Assembly: GCA_019634245.1 (NCBI GenBank)
Contig: JAHQVR010000062.1
Coordinates: forward strand, 1-6,434
Direction: 5' to 3'
DNA length: 6,434 bases
Source of the DNA: Gammaproteobacteria bacterium
GTDB lineage: Bacteria; Pseudomonadota; Gammaproteobacteria; Granulosicoccales; Granulosicoccaceae
Each line of letters starts with the position of its first letter. Position 1 is the stretch's first letter. The position numbers were made by a program, and so were the translations under genes. Of this stretch, positions 1-6,434 are shown one piece after another. Below the pieces are notes generated by a model, which made no database searches, was not told the origin of the DNA, and was given only the letters and a program-made list of their open reading frames with translations.

Positions 1-113
1 ATGTGATCCCCGACTCGACGGTTAGCCAAAATTATAGCGTCGGATCCCAAAGCATCTTTTAAGCTACTCAGCACAACAGGCATGCTGTCGCCTTTAAATT
101 TTTGGATCTGCAT
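1..113 (-). CDS. flhF: FlhF, polar flagellar-placement SRP-like GTPase (5' end only)
   Basis: Only the first 37 codons are present; the gene runs off the left edge. The protein begins MQIQKFKGDSMPVVL and continues through LGSDAIILANRRVGDH. This matches the start of FlhF proteins, which typically open with a short basic strand, then a helix, then an LGxDAxIxxNRRV-type motif. The GTPase domain lies outside the window. In polarly flagellated gammaproteobacteria FlhF localises the flagellum to the cell pole and recruits early basal-body parts. The ATG at 113 is chosen because AGGAA lies 8 bases upstream (126-122) and no other start occurs between it and an in-frame stop at 149-147. A second ATG at codon 11 would remove the conserved first strand. 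The gene follows flhA by 41 bases with no terminator visible, so it is probably co-transcribed. The family call rests on a short N-terminus plus position next to flhA. Confidence 0.87.
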   Translation of the reverse strand, partial: MQIQKFKGDSMPVVLSSLKDALGSDAIILANRRVGDH

Positions 114-121
114 AGTGATTA

Positions 122-126
122 TTCCT
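122..126 (-). promoter_or_regulatory. Ribosome binding site of flhF
   Basis: Read on the minus strand this is AGGAA, 8 bases before the ATG at 113, in the 41-base spacer after flhA. It supports that ATG over the internal ATG at codon 11. I see no convincing promoter or hairpin terminator in the spacer. Confidence 0.65.
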
Positions 127-154
127 GTTCTCTGAGTTTTGCTCGACTACTACA

Positions 155-2224
155 TCAGCCGCCAATATTAGCGACAACTTTCAGTTTTTTTGTTTCCGAA
201 ATCTCGTTATATGCCAACACTTTTAAGAGCGGTATAGAGTGCCTAATTAAACCTGCTAGCCACGGTCGTAACTTGGGGTTGACGAGCAACACAGCCGCCT
301 CTCCATTGACTTCCTGGCTTTGCACACTATCGGCTAGCGACTGATATAAACGCTCAGTCAAGCTGGGCTCCAGACCCAATCCGCCGTTCGCTTCGCTTTC
401 TAACGATTGCAGGCATATTTTCTCCAGCTCTGCATCTAAGGTAATTACCGGAAGCGAGTCTTCGTAGCTGGTTAGTTGTCCCGTAATAAGTCTGCGTAGC
501 GACACGCGTACGTGTGCTGTTAGTTCCTCAGCATCTTGAGTCGCAGCACTTTTCTCAGACAGTGTTTCCATGATTGTTCGCATATCACGTATTGGAATAC
601 CTTCATCTAGCAGATTTTGCAGAACCTTAACTACTACAGGCAATGCAATCGTTTTAGGTACAAGATCCTCGAGCAACCGCGGCGCAGTTTGCGCTAGAGA
701 ATCAAGTAGCTGTTGCACCTCTTGATGCCCAAGCAGGCTACCCGCTTGTTGCATAAGTAACTTATTAAGGTGTGTTGCGATAACTGTACCAGGGTCAACT
801 ACCGTGTAACCTAAAGCCTCAGCAGTTGCTCGCTGTGTTACATCAATCCAAATCGCATCCATATCATAGGCAGGGTCCTTCGTTTTGATTCCTTGTAATT
901 CTTCACTCGGGGGAGCTGTACCGATTGCTAGTTCTTTGTCTGGATATACTTCACCTTCACCCTCTATTACACCAAACAATCGTATTCGGTATCTATTGGG
1001 TGCTAATTCGAGGTTATCTCGGATATGCACAGAATGAACTAGGAACCCGAGTTGCTCCGTAAGCTTTCGGCGTAACGCTTTTATTCGATCCGGGAGCGTG
1101 CCGTTCTGAGCTGAGTCCACCAACGGTATTAAACCGAAGCCCACCTCAAGCTCAAGCATATCGGTTGGCTTAACGTCGTCCCAACTCAATTCAGATTGCG
1201 TATTATCCACGCCCGTTGTGGTCGGACTGTCCTCCTCTACCACAGCCTTTTGTTTTTTAAGATGCCATGCGAAAAAACCCAAACAACCACCTAAAACCAG
1301 AAATACTAAATTCGGCATACCAGGAACCAAACCAAGCGCGCTTATTAAACCGGCTGTAATGGTTAATGCTTTGGGATCGTTAAACAGCTGTATGGAGATT
1401 TGTTCACCCATATCCTGCGAAGAGGAAACCCGAGTGACAATAATGGCAGTCGCCATCGACAACAGCAGAGATGGTATCTGAGCTACCAATCCATCCCCAA
1501 TGGTTAATAGCGTATAGTTTCTTGAGGCATCTGAGAAACTCAAGTCATGTTGCGCCATCCCTACTGACAGACCGCCAACTATATTAATCAAGAGAATAAG
1601 AAGCCCCGCGATAGCATCTCCTTTTACAAATTTACTTGCACCGTCCATTGAGCCGTAAAAATCAGCTTCGCGCGCTATTTCTTCTCGCCTGTTCTTTGCC
1701 TGCTCCTGATCCAGGATTCCAGCATTTAAGTCTGCGTCGATGGCCATTTGCTTGCCAGGCATTGCGTCCAAAACGAATCGGGCACTGACTTCGGAAACTC
1801 GCCCGGCGCCTTTTGTTACCACTACAAAGTTAATAATGACCAAAATGGCGAATACGACCAAACCTACTGCGTAATTTCCACCTATTACAAAGTCACCAAA
1901 AGACTCTATAACCTGGCCTGCTGATGCAGTACCGGTATGACCCTCCAGAAGAACTACACGCGTAGATGCAATATTGAGTGACAATCGCAACATGGTTGCA
2001 ACAAGCAGAACCGTAGGGAAAGCAGAGAATTCCAGTGGCCGACTCGTATAGACAGACACGAGTAAAACGATAAGAGAAAGAGCAATATTAAAAGTAAACA
2101 GAAAGTCGAGACCAATCGTAGGTATTGGTAACACCATCATCGACAGCATCATTAGGACAAGCAACGGCGCGCCGAGGCCCGTTAGCCTTATATCTCGTAC
2201 CGTGGCAGTAATTATATTTAGCAT
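155..2224 (-). CDS. flhA: FlhA, flagellar type III export gate protein
   Basis: FlhA is the largest inner-membrane protein of the flagellar export apparatus. It forms a ring whose cytoplasmic domain binds chaperone-substrate complexes, and its membrane part couples export to the proton motive force. The 689 residues match the usual length (about 690-700). Residues about 17-320 hold a set of hydrophobic helices, interrupted by the FHIPEP signature region (about 135-170: VTKGAGRVSEVSARF, LDAMPGKQMAID). The acidic residue in KGDAIAG (Asp203) probably corresponds to Asp208 of Salmonella FlhA, which is known to be important for export. A polar linker (about 323-350) leads to the cytoplasmic domain (about 351-689), including VDPGTVIATHL near 476-486 and a C-terminal NPKLRPWL. 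The ATG at 2224 lies 3 bases after the flhB stop, with a modest GTGAG six bases upstream. It ends in TGA at 157-155. No truncation or missing motif is seen. Confidence 0.98.
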   Translation of the reverse strand: MLNIITATVRDIRLTGLGAPLLVLMMLSMMVLPIPTIGLDFLFTFNIALSLIVLLVSVYTSRPLEFSAFPTVLLVATMLRLSLNIASTRVVLLEGHTGTASAGQVIESFGDFVIGGNYAVGLVVFAILVIINFVVVTKGAGRVSEVSARFVLDAMPGKQMAIDADLNAGILDQEQAKNRREEIAREADFYGSMDGASKFVKGDAIAGLLILLINIVGGLSVGMAQHDLSFSDASRNYTLLTIGDGLVAQIPSLLLSMATAIIVTRVSSSQDMGEQISIQLFNDPKALTITAGLISALGLVPGMPNLVFLVLGGCLGFFAWHLKKQKAVVEEDSPTTTGVDNTQSELSWDDVKPTDMLELEVGFGLIPLVDSAQNGTLPDRIKALRRKLTEQLGFLVHSVHIRDNLELAPNRYRIRLFGVIEGEGEVYPDKELAIGTAPPSEELQGIKTKDPAYDMDAIWIDVTQRATAEALGYTVVDPGTVIATHLNKLLMQQAGSLLGHQEVQQLLDSLAQTAPRLLEDLVPKTIALPVVVKVLQNLLDEGIPIRDMRTIMETLSEKSAATQDAEELTAHVRVSLRRLITGQLTSYEDSLPVITLDAELEKICLQSLESEANGGLGLEPSLTERLYQSLADSVQSQEVNGEAAVLLVNPKLRPWLAGLIRHSIPLLKVLAYNEISETKKLKVVANIGG

Positions 2225-2227
2225 GAT

Positions 2228-3361
2228 CTACTCACTGTCTCGCATAGACTCAGGTACAAATATTTCACTTGGCGCGACCAAATCTCGATTACTCTGCTGA
2301 GTACCATTCTTTAACTGGAATACGTAAGCTAGAATTTGCGCTACGGCAACGTAAAGTTCAGATGGAATAGTCTCTCCAACTTGTGCATGACGATATATGG
2401 CCCTTGCCAATTTAGGCGCACTGAATATCTCCACGTTAGCGGCTATACCAATCTCTCTAATTCGCAAGGCCATATGGTCTACACCCATAGCTAATACTTT
2501 GGGTGCTTCAGCACCATCTTCATACTGCAAAGCAACTGAATAGTGAGTAGGATTGACGATGATCACATCTGCTTTGGGAACATCCAATAGCATTCGCCTA
2601 CTGGCTATGGAGTGCTGCAGTGATCTGACTTTTTGCTTAATCTCAGGACTACCGTTAGACTCTTTGGTCTCTTCCTTTATTTCTTGTACAGTCATACGCA
2701 GTTTTTTCGTGTGCCGCATCAGCTGTATGGGGCTATCAATCGCCGCAACAACCATCAACACCACCACCAATGACAGTAACATCGTAAACAATAAATAGAA
2801 CGTGGCATTTATCGCTAACGAAACATTCGTCTTTCCTAAAGCTAAATAATCTTGTAACTGGCTTTTAAACAGTACTATAGATACAAAACCCAGCAAAACT
2901 ACTTTCAGCAATGCCTTGAATAGTTCGATTAATCCCTGGGCACCAAGAATACGTTTTAAACCAGACAGAGGATTCAGTTTTTTTAGGTCGAACTTTATCG
3001 ATGATGGTGACCACACCCAACCACCCATAATCATGGGAGTACAAAGCGATATAAAAAACATAAGGCCTAGAAAAGGGCCAATAATATAGAAAGCACCAAT
3101 GATTGCCTCAGCGAAACTATTCAGTACTACCACATCACTAAGCAAACGGTCTCGCCCTGTCGAAAACTGAGCAATAGTGAATCTCTTATATGCCTCCACA
3201 CCACCTGAGCCGAATACCAGCAAACCAATTGTTGCGGCAAACATCGTAACAGCGGTGTTAAGCTCCTTTGATCGTGCGACATCGCCCTTTTTTCTGGCGT
3301 CCGCCCGTCGTTTCTCCGTGGGCGCCTGTGTGCGTTCTTGTCCTTGTCCTTGTTCAGCCAT
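2228..3361 (-). CDS. flhB: FlhB, export-gate protein and substrate-specificity switch
   Basis: FlhB sits beside the FliPQR channel and changes export specificity from rod/hook to filament proteins once the hook is finished, working with the ruler protein FliK (not in this window). The 377 residues are the normal length. The N-terminus is polar and carries the family motif QERTQAPTEKR followed by ARKKGDVARSKEL. Four hydrophobic segments follow at about 35-52, 84-110, 145-165 and 184-208. The cytoplasmic part includes KESNGSPEIKQKVR (about 233-246) and the autocleavage site NPTH at Asn270-His273. The family is known to cut itself between Asn and Pro, so this copy should be cleavage-competent. 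About 25 polar residues follow the conserved C-terminal domain; their role is unknown. The ATG at 3361 follows the fliR TGA with one base between. No strong Shine-Dalgarno sequence is visible, suggesting coupling to fliR translation. Confidence 0.98.
   Translation of the reverse strand: MAEQGQGQERTQAPTEKRRADARKKGDVARSKELNTAVTMFAATIGLLVFGSGGVEAYKRFTIAQFSTGRDRLLSDVVVLNSFAEAIIGAFYIIGPFLGLMFFISLCTPMIMGGWVWSPSSIKFDLKKLNPLSGLKRILGAQGLIELFKALLKVVLLGFVSIVLFKSQLQDYLALGKTNVSLAINATFYLLFTMLLSLVVVLMVVAAIDSPIQLMRHTKKLRMTVQEIKEETKESNGSPEIKQKVRSLQHSIASRRMLLDVPKADVIIVNPTHYSVALQYEDGAEAPKVLAMGVDHMALRIREIGIAANVEIFSAPKLARAIYRHAQVGETIPSELYVAVAQILAYVFQLKNGTQQSNRDLVAPSEIFVPESMRDSE
3337..3354 (-). repeat. Short hexanucleotide repeat in the start of flhB
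   Basis: On the plus strand the unit cttgtc occurs twice, followed by a near copy, cttgtt. It encodes the GQGQ stretch in the N-terminal tail of FlhB (residues about 3-8). The unit is 6 bases long, so gain or loss of a copy would keep the reading frame. It is too short to be more than a minor low-complexity run. Confidence 0.5.
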
Positions 3362-3362
3362 G

Positions 3363-4142
3363 TCACTTGGCCAGCAAGGTTAAAATAGACGCAACGGTAT
3401 CACTCCACAACAGTGCAAACTCATGCTTAACGCTGGGCAGCGTCAATAACATTGCGACAAAACCAACTGTCATTGTTATCGGAAAGCCAATGGAGAATAT
3501 ATTCATTTGCGGCGCTGATCGAGTAACGACACCCATTACCATGTTTACAGCAAGCATTGCGGCCAGAGCAGGCAAGGCAATTGCGAGTGCACCTTTAAAC
3601 AAGATCGCAGCCCAACTCAACAGGTGCCAGACTGAATCGATACTAAGAGCTGCACCAACCGGTATTAATACGAAGCTACTCGCAATCAAATTGAGCACTG
3701 CAAGATGGCCATTCAAAGCCAAAAATAGCAAAGTTGCGAATACCACATAAAATTGACTCACAGTGGGAACCTGCACCCCATTCTGCGGATCGTTGAGTAA
3801 CGCAAAACCGAGGCCCATAGTTATCGCGATATTTTCGCCAGCCATAGCAACCGCATTGAACACCACCAGAACCATAAGGCCCATGGCAAAGCCAATCATC
3901 ATCTGTTGAACTGTCACAACTATGCCGTTGACTGTTAACGGGTCGACAGCTGGAGCCGAATCCAGAGTAGGCACAATCAATAAAGTAACCAAGAGCGCTA
4001 ACCCAACGCGCACACGCACTGGCACTTCGCTTCCACCTACTATCGGCACTATCGAAAACAACGCCGCAATCCTAAATAACGGCCACATCACAACACCAAC
4101 GAACTCGGTGAGCTGTGCCACGGTAATGGTGATTGCAGACAC
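3363..4142 (-). CDS. fliR: FliR, flagellar export channel subunit
   Basis: FliR is the single-copy subunit that closes the helical FliP5-FliQ4-FliR1 export channel in the basal body; this stoichiometry is known from family structures. The 259 residues are typical and mostly hydrophobic, with several membrane-type helices. Family motifs include WPLFRIAALFS (20-30), the MGLGFA...DPQNG region (109-122) and VTRSAPQMNIFSIGFPIT (206-223). The start is GTG at 4142-4140. It shares one base with the fliQ stop (TAGTG). No ATG, GTG or TTG lies between it and an in-frame stop at 4172-4170, and TGGA sits about five bases upstream (4151-4148). The early residues (about 8-30) align with the usual FliR N-terminus, so this start is well supported. 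It ends in TGA one base before flhB. Confidence 0.97.
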   Translation of the reverse strand: MSAITITVAQLTEFVGVVMWPLFRIAALFSIVPIVGGSEVPVRVRVGLALLVTLLIVPTLDSAPAVDPLTVNGIVVTVQQMMIGFAMGLMVLVVFNAVAMAGENIAITMGLGFALLNDPQNGVQVPTVSQFYVVFATLLFLALNGHLAVLNLIASSFVLIPVGAALSIDSVWHLLSWAAILFKGALAIALPALAAMLAVNMVMGVVTRSAPQMNIFSIGFPITMTVGFVAMLLTLPSVKHEFALLWSDTVASILTLLAK

Positions 4143-4417
4143 TAGATTCCAATGGCTCTTGGTATTACTTCAACGATCAGATTCTGTGTGTAGTCAATCA
4201 TAGACATGAGAATCCATGAGCCTGCGTAAATCAACATTAACGCCAAAGACAATAGTTTTGGTATGAAACTGAGTGTCTGCTCATTTATCTGTGTAGCGGC
4301 TTGAAACAAGCTGACGACAAAACCAGTAAATAGTGCTGCTAACAATAGCGGTGCACTGACCATAATAGTCATGCTCAATGCATCGCGACCTAAATCTATT
4401 ACGGTATCAGGAGTCAT
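4142..4417 (-). CDS. fliQ: FliQ, small flagellar export channel subunit
   Basis: FliQ is a two-helix membrane protein, known to be present in four copies around the FliP/FliR channel. The 91 residues are the normal length. Two hydrophobic segments (about 15-38 and 52-74) flank the conserved loop QAATQINEQTLSFIPK (39-54), which is characteristic of the family. The ATG at 4417 lies 4 bases after the fliP stop. No Shine-Dalgarno-like sequence is visible in the last 15 or so bases before it, so translation probably depends on ribosomes finishing fliP. The stop TAG shares its last base with the GTG of fliR. The family call is secure from both sequence and gene order. Confidence 0.98.
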   Translation of the reverse strand: MTPDTVIDLGRDALSMTIMVSAPLLLAALFTGFVVSLFQAATQINEQTLSFIPKLLSLALMLIYAGSWILMSMIDYTQNLIVEVIPRAIGI

Positions 4418-4421
4418 AATA

Positions 4422-5180
4422 TTAGAGGAAAAAGCTTCCGGCTAATGTTCCCAGCACAAGGTTCCATCCATCCACCAGAACAAACAGCATTAACTTAAAC
4501 GGTAAAGAGATAATCAATGGCGATAACATCATCATACCCATCGACATCAATACACTAGCAACAACCAAATCAATAATAAGAAACGGGATAAACAGAATGA
4601 AACCAATCTGAAAGGCTGTTTTCAATTCACTGGTTACAAAAGCTGGCACCAGCACTAAAAATGGAATATCTTCAACATCTTGTTGCACCTCGATGTCAGC
4701 CAACGACAAAAATAAAAGCAGATCGTCATTGCGAGTTTGCTGCATCATAAATGTTCGCATCGGTAAACTAGCTTGTTCCAGCGCCGACTCGGCAGATATT
4801 TCCTCGCTTAAGTAAGGCTGTACAGCTTCTTGATATATCTCCGTTAAGACTGGGCGCATCACAAATATGGTGAGAAACAACGCCAGACCAATTAAAACTT
4901 GATTAGAGGGTGTTTGCGCTGTCCCCATAGCGGTACGCAATATCCCTAGCACTATCGCTATTCTGGTAAACGAGGTCATCAAAAGAATTGCTGCTGGGAG
5001 TAACGTCAATGACGTCATTAATACCAATGCTTGCAGGCTCAAACTCCAGGTCTGCTCACCGTCAACATCTGACTGAATTAATATCGCAGGTATACCTTCT
5101 GCCGCGCTTAAACTGCCTGCGGGCATCAAAATAGAAATGATCACCAGCGCGAAGATGGAGCAATATCGCTTGCTGTTCAC
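4422..5180 (-). CDS. fliP: FliP, flagellar export channel subunit with signal peptide
   Basis: FliP forms the five-subunit core of the export channel. The 252 residues are typical. Residues 1-26 look like a cleavable signal peptide: basic start (NSKRY), hydrophobic stretch, then SLSA before Ala27. FliP is known to be made with such a signal. The mature part carries [19 protein letters not shown] (68-86), [15 protein letters not shown] (90-104), [16 protein letters not shown] (179-194) and the C-terminal [13 protein letters not shown] (227-239). The methionine-rich run MSMGMMM (212-218) corresponds to the known loop that helps seal the closed pore. The start is GTG at 5180-5178, overlapping the fliO TGA by four bases (GTGA), with AGAGAAG seven bases upstream (5194-5188). 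It ends in TAA at 4424-4422. Confidence 0.97.
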   Translation of the reverse strand: MNSKRYCSIFALVIISILMPAGSLSAAEGIPAILIQSDVDGEQTWSLSLQALVLMTSLTLLPAAILLMTSFTRIAIVLGILRTAMGTAQTPSNQVLIGLALFLTIFVMRPVLTEIYQEAVQPYLSEEISAESALEQASLPMRTFMMQQTRNDDLLLFLSLADIEVQQDVEDIPFLVLVPAFVTSELKTAFQIGFILFIPFLIIDLVVASVLMSMGMMMLSPLIISLPFKLMLFVLVDGWNLVLGTLAGSFFL

Positions 5181-5599
5181 GCTGGAACTTCTCTGTTCAT
5201 GGCAGCCTTAAGTGTTTTTTTAAAACTACCTGACTGCTCGTCAGAGAGTTGCTGCAATGGCGTTGGCAATACATGCAACTTTGAAATAGCAGATGAAGTC
5301 ACACCAAGCAAAAGCTGCTCTTCGCCCACTTGCACCACAACCAGTCTTTCTCGTTGGCCGACACTATAAGTGCTAACCAGCTCGAGACCATTTTTTGCTC
5401 GCAATGAAGGCGACTGAAGTCTTTTGAGTAGAACAGTGAACGCCCAAAGCAAAACTAGAACTACCACAAGCGCAAAAGCCATTTTTAGCAAGGCTATTAT
5501 GGGATTAACGGACACAGAACCCGATGCAGTGGCATAACTCAACGATGAGCTACTAGCCAGCGCAATAAGCACTATTAATTGATATGCTCGATCCAACAC
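5177..5599 (-). CDS. fliO: FliO, assembly factor for the export channel
   Basis: FliO is a small membrane protein known to help FliP form its ring before FliQ and FliR join. It is the least conserved member of the cluster. The 140 residues start with a hydrophobic, signal-like segment (about 6-22), then a transmembrane helix (about 34-58) followed by basic residues ([11 protein letters not shown]). A cytoplasmic domain follows with [19 protein letters not shown] and [10 protein letters not shown] (71-101), the typical FliO core. The start is GTG at 5599-5597, chosen because a strong AAGGAG lies six bases upstream. The C-terminus overlaps the fliP start by four bases. Position between fliN and fliP supports the call. 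Confidence 0.95.
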   Translation of the reverse strand: MLDRAYQLIVLIALASSSSLSYATASGSVSVNPIIALLKMAFALVVVLVLLWAFTVLLKRLQSPSLRAKNGLELVSTYSVGQRERLVVVQVGEEQLLLGVTSSAISKLHVLPTPLQQLSDEQSGSFKKTLKAAMNREVPA

Positions 5600-5605
5600 G
5601 TACTT

Positions 5606-5611
5606 CTCCTT
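5606..5611 (-). promoter_or_regulatory. Strong ribosome binding site of fliO
   Basis: On the minus strand this reads AAGGAG, six bases before the GTG at 5599. It is the best Shine-Dalgarno match in the window. It lies in the 38-base spacer after fliN, the widest gap among the complete genes. It fixes the GTG as the fliO start and suggests fresh ribosome entry here rather than coupling to fliN. Confidence 0.8.
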
Positions 5612-5637
5612 GGGTACAACTGCCAGACTAGGCCTGA

Positions 5638-5985
5638 CTAAGAAAACTTATTAAGCCTCTCACTAGGGCTAATTACATCGGTTAGGCGAACACCAAATCT
5701 TTCACCCACGACAACAGCTTCTCCGTGCGCTACCAATGTACCGTTAACCAAAACATCAAGCGGTTCATCAGCCATGCGCTGTAATTCGACTATGGATCCT
5801 TTTCCAAGCTTTAGCACTTCTCCGATCGTCATCCTTGTTTTACCTATCTCCATGGATAGAACCACCGGAATATCCATCATCAAATCAATATTTGATGCTC
5901 CAGAGTCGGATGCCGCAGTGGCATCAGCAGATTGATCCTCTTCAAATTCTTCTGGCTCGATCTGAGCCGCACTTCCACTAGCCAT
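5638..5985 (-). CDS. fliN: FliN, flagellar motor switch (C-ring) protein
   Basis: FliN forms the lower part of the C-ring together with the C-terminal domain of FliM. It takes part in motor switching and docks the export ATPase complex through FliH. The 115 residues comprise an acidic, low-complexity N-terminal tail (about 1-33, rich in E, D, A and S) and a SpoA-type domain (about 35-112). The latter has MMDIPVVLSMEIG (36-48), EPLDVLVNGTLVAHGE (74-89) and FGVRLTDVISPSER (97-110), all close to the family consensus. The tail is shorter than in several relatives such as E. coli (137 residues). The ATG at 5985 is the only ATG, GTG or TTG start before an in-frame stop at 6042-6040, so the short tail is not a start-calling error. 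It follows the fliM stop by two bases. It ends in TAG. Confidence 0.97.
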   Translation of the reverse strand: MASGSAAQIEPEEFEEDQSADATAASDSGASNIDLMMDIPVVLSMEIGKTRMTIGEVLKLGKGSIVELQRMADEPLDVLVNGTLVAHGEAVVVGERFGVRLTDVISPSERLNKFS

Positions 5986-5987
5986 TG

Positions 5988-6434
5988 TTATGACACACCC
6001 TGTAAAGTCCAGCGAGAAAAACTTGCAGAAACCTGCCCATTAAACTTCCCTACCCGCGCATCAAACAATGGCGCCGAATTAGATTTAAACGACACGTTTT
6101 CTATTTCGCGTAGCGGAATAAAATCACCTGCTTTAAGCTCAATTAGTTCGGCCAGGGTTATTTTTGTTTCTGCTAATACGGCGTGCATATCGATTTCGCA
6201 ATTCATTAACTCATTTTTCAAAGCACTTGAAAACTCAGAAGACTCCGCAATACCTTTCTGTTTAATCCTTTGAAGCACTTTTTGATGTGGTTCCAACATA
6301 CTGTGTGAAAATATCATTTCAAGATTGAATTCTGAATCATCGATTTTTAGTGCGTATTTGCATGCCACGACCACTTGATCATCAACACTATGATTGATCT
6401 TTTCCAGAGATATTCTGCTTATTTCAGTGCTTTC
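5988..6434 (-). CDS. fliM: FliM, flagellar motor switch protein (C-terminal 148 residues; 5' part cut off)
   Basis: The reading frame is open from the right edge to a TAA at 5990-5988, giving the last 148 residues. FliM links the rotor to CheY-P signalling. The CheY-binding N-terminus and most of the FliG-binding middle domain lie outside the window. The visible part begins with the end of the middle domain (VVVACKYALK at 21-30, then SMLEP at 45-49, matching the family's YSMxEP motif) and a SpoA-type domain (about 75-142: LAETKITLAELIELKAGDFIP, in two overlapping pieces, and APLFDARVGKFNGQVSASF). The identity is secure from position directly before fliN and from these motifs. The sequence around the first motif (NLEMIFSHSMLEP) departs from the usual IxMPYSMIEP form. 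A GTG at 6374 is internal, because the open frame and homology extend upstream of it. Confidence 0.93.
   Translation of the reverse strand, partial: ESTEISRISLEKINHSVDDQVVVACKYALKIDDSEFNLEMIFSHSMLEPHQKVLQRIKQKGIAESSEFSSALKNELMNCEIDMHAVLAETKITLAELIELKAGDFIPLREIENVSFKSNSAPLFDARVGKFNGQVSASFSRWTLQGVS

Larger units (their letters stand above)
155..5985 (-). other. Probable single transcription unit fliN-fliOPQR-flhB-flhA
   Basis: All seven complete genes run in the same direction. Junctions, in transcript order, are fliN/fliO 38-base gap, fliO/fliP 4-base overlap, fliP/fliQ 4-base gap, fliQ/fliR 1-base overlap, fliR/flhB 1-base gap and flhB/flhA 3-base gap. fliM joins upstream with a 2-base gap and flhF downstream with a 41-base gap, so the unit very likely extends past both window edges. 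I see no terminator hairpin or convincing promoter inside it. The transcript start and its control elements must lie upstream, outside the window. Confidence 0.85.

Noticed and set aside
114..154. Possible terminator or promoter between flhA and flhF
   Set aside because: No GC-rich hairpin followed by a T run and no convincing paired -35/-10 or sigma-54 -24/-12 boxes were seen in these 41 bases.
102..344. Plus-strand open frame of 80 codons over the flhA end and the flhF start
   Set aside because: It overlaps the start of flhF, its ribosome binding site and the conserved FlhA C-terminus on the other strand, and no motif supports it.
1218..1481. Plus-strand open frame of 87 codons inside flhA
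   Set aside because: It is antisense to the FlhA linker and last membrane helices, shows no known motif, and is explained by the codon use of the real gene.
3359..3366. Possible FliR-FlhB fusion or frameshift at the junction
   Set aside because: A clear TGA ends fliR and an ATG starts flhB one base later; both proteins have complete, normal ends.
3268..3750. Plus-strand open frame of 160 codons across the flhB/fliR junction
   Set aside because: It lies entirely antisense to two well-conserved genes, its translation is low in recognisable motifs and rich in residues expected from reversed membrane-protein codons, and it has no evident ribosome binding site.
5932..6273. Plus-strand open frame of 113 codons opposite fliN and fliM
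   Set aside because: It is antisense to two conserved switch-protein genes and its product resembles no family I recognise.
2228..6434. Possible injectisome (virulence type III secretion) locus rather than flagellar
   Set aside because: FliO, the FliM/FliN pair and flhF are flagellar markers, and the FlhB and FlhA sequences match the flagellar families closely.

Overview
The window is a continuous piece of a flagellar gene cluster. Every gene lies on the minus strand, so transcription runs from position 6434 towards position 1. In that order the genes are fliM (3' part only), fliN, fliO, fliP, fliQ, fliR, flhB, flhA and flhF (5' end only). Seven genes are complete, and all look intact, with lengths normal or near normal for their families. 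The gene order, with flhF directly after flhA, is the one known from polarly flagellated gammaproteobacteria such as Pseudomonas, Vibrio, Shewanella and marine relatives. The moderate G+C content and protein sequences fit such an organism. I cannot name a genus from the sequence alone.

Region by region: 6434-5638 encodes rotor switch proteins (FliM C-terminal part, FliN). A 38-base spacer (5637-5600) carries a strong ribosome binding site. From 5599 to 2228 come the membrane parts of the flagellar type III export gate: FliO (assembly factor), FliP, FliQ and FliR (export channel) and FlhB (substrate-specificity switch). From 2224 to 155 is FlhA, the large export-gate protein with a cytoplasmic docking domain. 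After a 41-base spacer, flhF begins at 113 and runs off the left edge. FlhF is an SRP-type GTPase that places flagella at the pole.

The genes are packed very tightly. fliO and fliP overlap by 4 bases, fliQ and fliR share 1 base, and the other junctions within fliP-flhA are 1 to 4 bases apart. This points to one transcript with translational coupling. The products act together: FliO helps build the FliP/FliQ/FliR channel, FlhB and FlhA complete the gate inside the basal body, and FliM/FliN form the C-ring beneath it, which switches the motor and docks export substrates.

I looked on both strands for RNA genes, mobile elements, CRISPR arrays, terminators and unexplained ORFs and found none that I can support. 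No stretch over 300 bases lacks a gene. This is a conserved core locus, and I see no previously undescribed system in it. The findings are small points about start codons, coupling and FliM divergence.
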